This document shows, piece after piece, positions 62,370 to 64,000 of a stretch of DNA of 64,000 bases. Each line of letters starts with the position of its first letter. Positions within the stretch are counted from its first letter, which is position 1. The notes beneath the pieces were generated by a model, which saw nothing but the letters and a program-made list of their open reading frames with translations, did no database searches and had not been told where the DNA came from. The DNA lies in contig NZ_CP134196.1 in the NCBI RefSeq assembly GCF_031585635.1, forward strand, positions 992,001 through 1,056,000, in the 5' to 3' direction. Source of the DNA: Paraburkholderia sp. FT54. GTDB taxonomy: Bacteria > Pseudomonadota > Gammaproteobacteria > Burkholderiales > Burkholderiaceae. The position numbers and the translations under genes were made by a program.

Positions 62370-63098
62370 ATGACTGACGTACACGCATCCGCACAGACGC
62401 TGAAGCCGGCCCGGCAACTGGCCGACGCACCGAGCCGCTTTCCCGGCGAAAACGCCGAATATCGCCGGGCGCGCAATGAACTACTCGCCGAGGAAATCGA
62501 ATTGCGCCGGCATATCGAACGGGTCGCCGCTCAGCGCCGCGCGTTGCCGCCTGGCGGTGTCGTGCCTGAGGACTACCTGTTCATTGGCGAAGCAGGGCCG
62601 GTGAAGCTCTCGGAAATGTTCGGCGCCCATGACACGCTCGTTACGTACAACTGGATGTTCGGCCCGCAGCGCGCCCGGCCGTGTCCCATGTGTACGTCGC
62701 TTCTGAGCGCGTACGACGGCGAAATGCCCGACATCCTGCAGCGCGTGGCGTTTGCGGTGATCGCCCGCTCGCCGATCGAGAAGCTGGTTGCGTTCAGGAA
62801 GGAGCGTGGCTGGCGGCATCTGCGGCTGTATTCATCGGGCGGCAATACCTTCAATCGCGACTACGCAGCGGAAGACCCAGCCGGCGACGACAATCCCGCG
62901 TTCAATGTGTTCACGCGCTCAGGCGGTACGGTGCGGCACTTCTGGGCGGAGGAGATGGGGCCGTCGACAGCGGACCCCGGCCAGGATCCACGCGGCGCGC
63001 CCGATGTGATGCCGATCTGGACCGTGCTCGACATGACACCCGGCGGCCGCGGCACGGACTGGTATCCGAAGCTGGAATACGATACCGCGGCGCGTTAG
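62370..63098 (+). CDS. DUF899 family thioredoxin-like protein
   Basis: 242 residues from ATG at 62370 behind AAAGGAG. Family pattern: an N-terminal helical ELLAEEIELRRHIERVAAQR, then DTLVTYNWMFG, then CPMCTSLLSAYDG with a CxxC pair near residue 107, then FAVIARSPIEKLVAFRKERG, and a WYPKLEYD tail. DUF899 proteins are predicted thioredoxin-fold enzymes without a defined reaction. It diverges from the LysR gene. Confidence 0.85.
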   Translation: MTDVHASAQTLKPARQLADAPSRFPGENAEYRRARNELLAEEIELRRHIERVAAQRRALPPGGVVPEDYLFIGEAGPVKLSEMFGAHDTLVTYNWMFGPQRARPCPMCTSLLSAYDGEMPDILQRVAFAVIARSPIEKLVAFRKERGWRHLRLYSSGGNTFNRDYAAEDPAGDDNPAFNVFTRSGGTVRHFWAEEMGPSTADPGQDPRGAPDVMPIWTVLDMTPGGRGTDWYPKLEYDTAAR

Positions 63099-63323
63099 CG
63101 CGCTTGTGAGCGCTGTCTGGCGAAAGGGCCTGGCATTGATGATGAAGCGGGTTCCGCTCGCTCCTCTCGCGGTGCCGTTGTCGGCCTCGTGGCAGATCGC
63201 CTACGGCCCGTATGTCGCCGTCAAAGGCGTTGATATTCCGGAACGAATGATCCTGCTGCACGAATTTGGTGGCGCGGACAGCGTGGCGGAATAGAGCAGC
63301 GTAGCGAGCCGCGCGAATTCGAA

Positions 63324-64000
63324 CTACGGCTGCATCTGTACGGCGTAGCTGTGTACGCAAGCCGATTCCAGATAGTGCGCAATCGCGCTCGCCCGCATCG
63401 GCCGGCTGAACAGATACCCCTGCACCGCGCGGGCGCCGAGCGCCTTGACGACCTCGACTTGCGATGCGGTCTCGATTCCTTCCAGCACGCATTCGAGTCC
63501 GAGGTTGCGGCACAGGTCGAGCACCGACTTGACGATCTTCTTCGACGCGCTGTTGGTGTCCACGTCCGTCATGAAGCTGCGGTCGATCTTGATCGTATCG
63601 AAGGGCAGGCGGTGTACGTAGCTGAGGCTCGAATAACCGGTGCCGAAGTCGTCGAGCGATACGCGGCAGCCGGCTTTCTTGATCATCGTCAGCGAACAGC
63701 GGGCCTGTTCGAAATCACGCGTCACGGCGGTCTCGGTGATTTCGAACGACACGCGATGCGGCGGCACGCCGCTTGCCATGACGATATCGATCAGGCGGCG
63801 GGCGCGCGCCGACGTGCAGATATCGATCGCCGACAGATTGAACGACAGATACAGCTCGGACGGCCAGCGCGCCGCTTCATCGAGCGCTTTATGCAGCAGC
63901 ACTTCCGTGATGCGCAGAATCAGTTCGGTGCGCTCGGCAATCCGAATGAATTCTTCCGGCCTGACCGCGCCGAGCCGTGCGTTGTGCCAACGTCCGAGCG
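63324..64000 (-). CDS. EAL-domain cyclic-di-GMP phosphodiesterase (partial, runs off right edge)
   Basis: About 225 C-terminal residues are visible and the frame is open to the window end. EAL-domain motifs: EEFIRIAERTELI, LSFNLSAIDI, FEITETAV, VSLDDFGTGYSSLSY (metal-binding Asp pair), IKIDRSFM, LEGIET (catalytic Glu) and VQGYLFSRP. These active-site residues are intact, so hydrolysis of c-di-GMP to pGpG is likely. The ExLxR motif that begins the domain and any sensor, PAS or GGDEF part lie beyond the edge. Confidence 0.9.
   Translation of the reverse strand, partial: LGRWHNARLGAVRPEEFIRIAERTELILRITEVLLHKALDEAARWPSELYLSFNLSAIDICTSARARRLIDIVMASGVPPHRVSFEITETAVTRDFEQARCSLTMIKKAGCRVSLDDFGTGYSSLSYVHRLPFDTIKIDRSFMTDVDTNSASKKIVKSVLDLCRNLGLECVLEGIETASQVEVVKALGARAVQGYLFSRPMRASAIAHYLESACVHSYAVQMQP

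Noticed and set aside
63106..63294. 62-codon plus-strand open frame after the DUF899 gene
   Set aside because: No recognisable domain or Shine-Dalgarno, and no support beyond being open. The 225-nt gap is treated as non-coding.

Overview
The window looks like part of a large Burkholderiaceae replicon, most likely Paraburkholderia or a close relative. The basis is very high GC with strong third-position bias (which produces long antisense shadow frames), a beta-proteobacterial gram-negative porin, a catA-benABCD benzoate cluster, DUF3138 and DUF899 proteins, and many LysR, GntR and MFS genes. The genus is inferred from gene content only. I see no rRNA, tRNA, CRISPR array, insertion sequence, phage gene or replication origin. 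It reads as stable accessory-metabolism DNA with one clear gene remnant.

Layout. 1-5.5 kb: a partial DeoR/GlpR-type repressor, then a metal or metallophore uptake set (DUF2946 protein, TonB receptor, PepSY membrane protein with a His/Met-rich insertion). 5.7-7.7 kb: a TPR protein with a glycosyltransferase-like C-terminus. 7.7-13.5 kb: benzoate to catechol to cis,cis-muconate (catA-benABCD) with a divergent CatR/BenM-type LysR gene and a visible operator. 13.5-18.1 kb: a small SUOX-fold secreted protein, an overlapping GntR/tandem-HTH LysR pair, and a porin. 18.2-24.5 kb: an AhpD-like protein, an XRE-MmyB regulator, two lipoproteins (one a 757-residue alpha/beta hydrolase), a GntR regulator, a DUF1330 protein and the tail of a lost serine hydrolase. 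24.6-29.3 kb: LysR, an aconitase-superfamily enzyme with the swivel domain first, and an MFS carrier. 29.5-35.5 kb: a GntR repressor divergent from a gamma-glutamyltransferase-family enzyme, MFS, GAF protein and second MFS. 35.6-38.6 kb: DNA polymerase II (polB) and an exported PRC-barrel protein.

38.8-56.5 kb is a large polyamine locus. On the minus strand, in transcription order: puuD, puuA, spuC-type aminotransferase, potF, potG, potH, potI, DUF3138 outer-membrane protein, two PuuB-type oxidases, and a DUF2891 gene. On the plus strand: puuR, puuC-type aldehyde dehydrogenase and speB-type agmatinase. Together they encode import, gamma-glutamylation, oxidation or transamination, aldehyde oxidation, hydrolysis to GABA, and feeding in of agmatine. 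A 0.97-kb gene-free control region separates the arms and carries two clean dyads.

56.6-64 kb: an MFS gene coupled to a MarR regulator with a C-terminal cysteine cluster, a cupin, an AhpD-like enzyme, a LysR/MFS pair, a DUF899 protein and a partial EAL phosphodiesterase. The best candidates for undescribed biology are the swivel-first aconitase locus, the Ntn-hydrolase/MFS/GAF/MFS locus, the GntR plus double-HTH LysR pair, and the DUF3138 protein as a polyamine outer-membrane channel.
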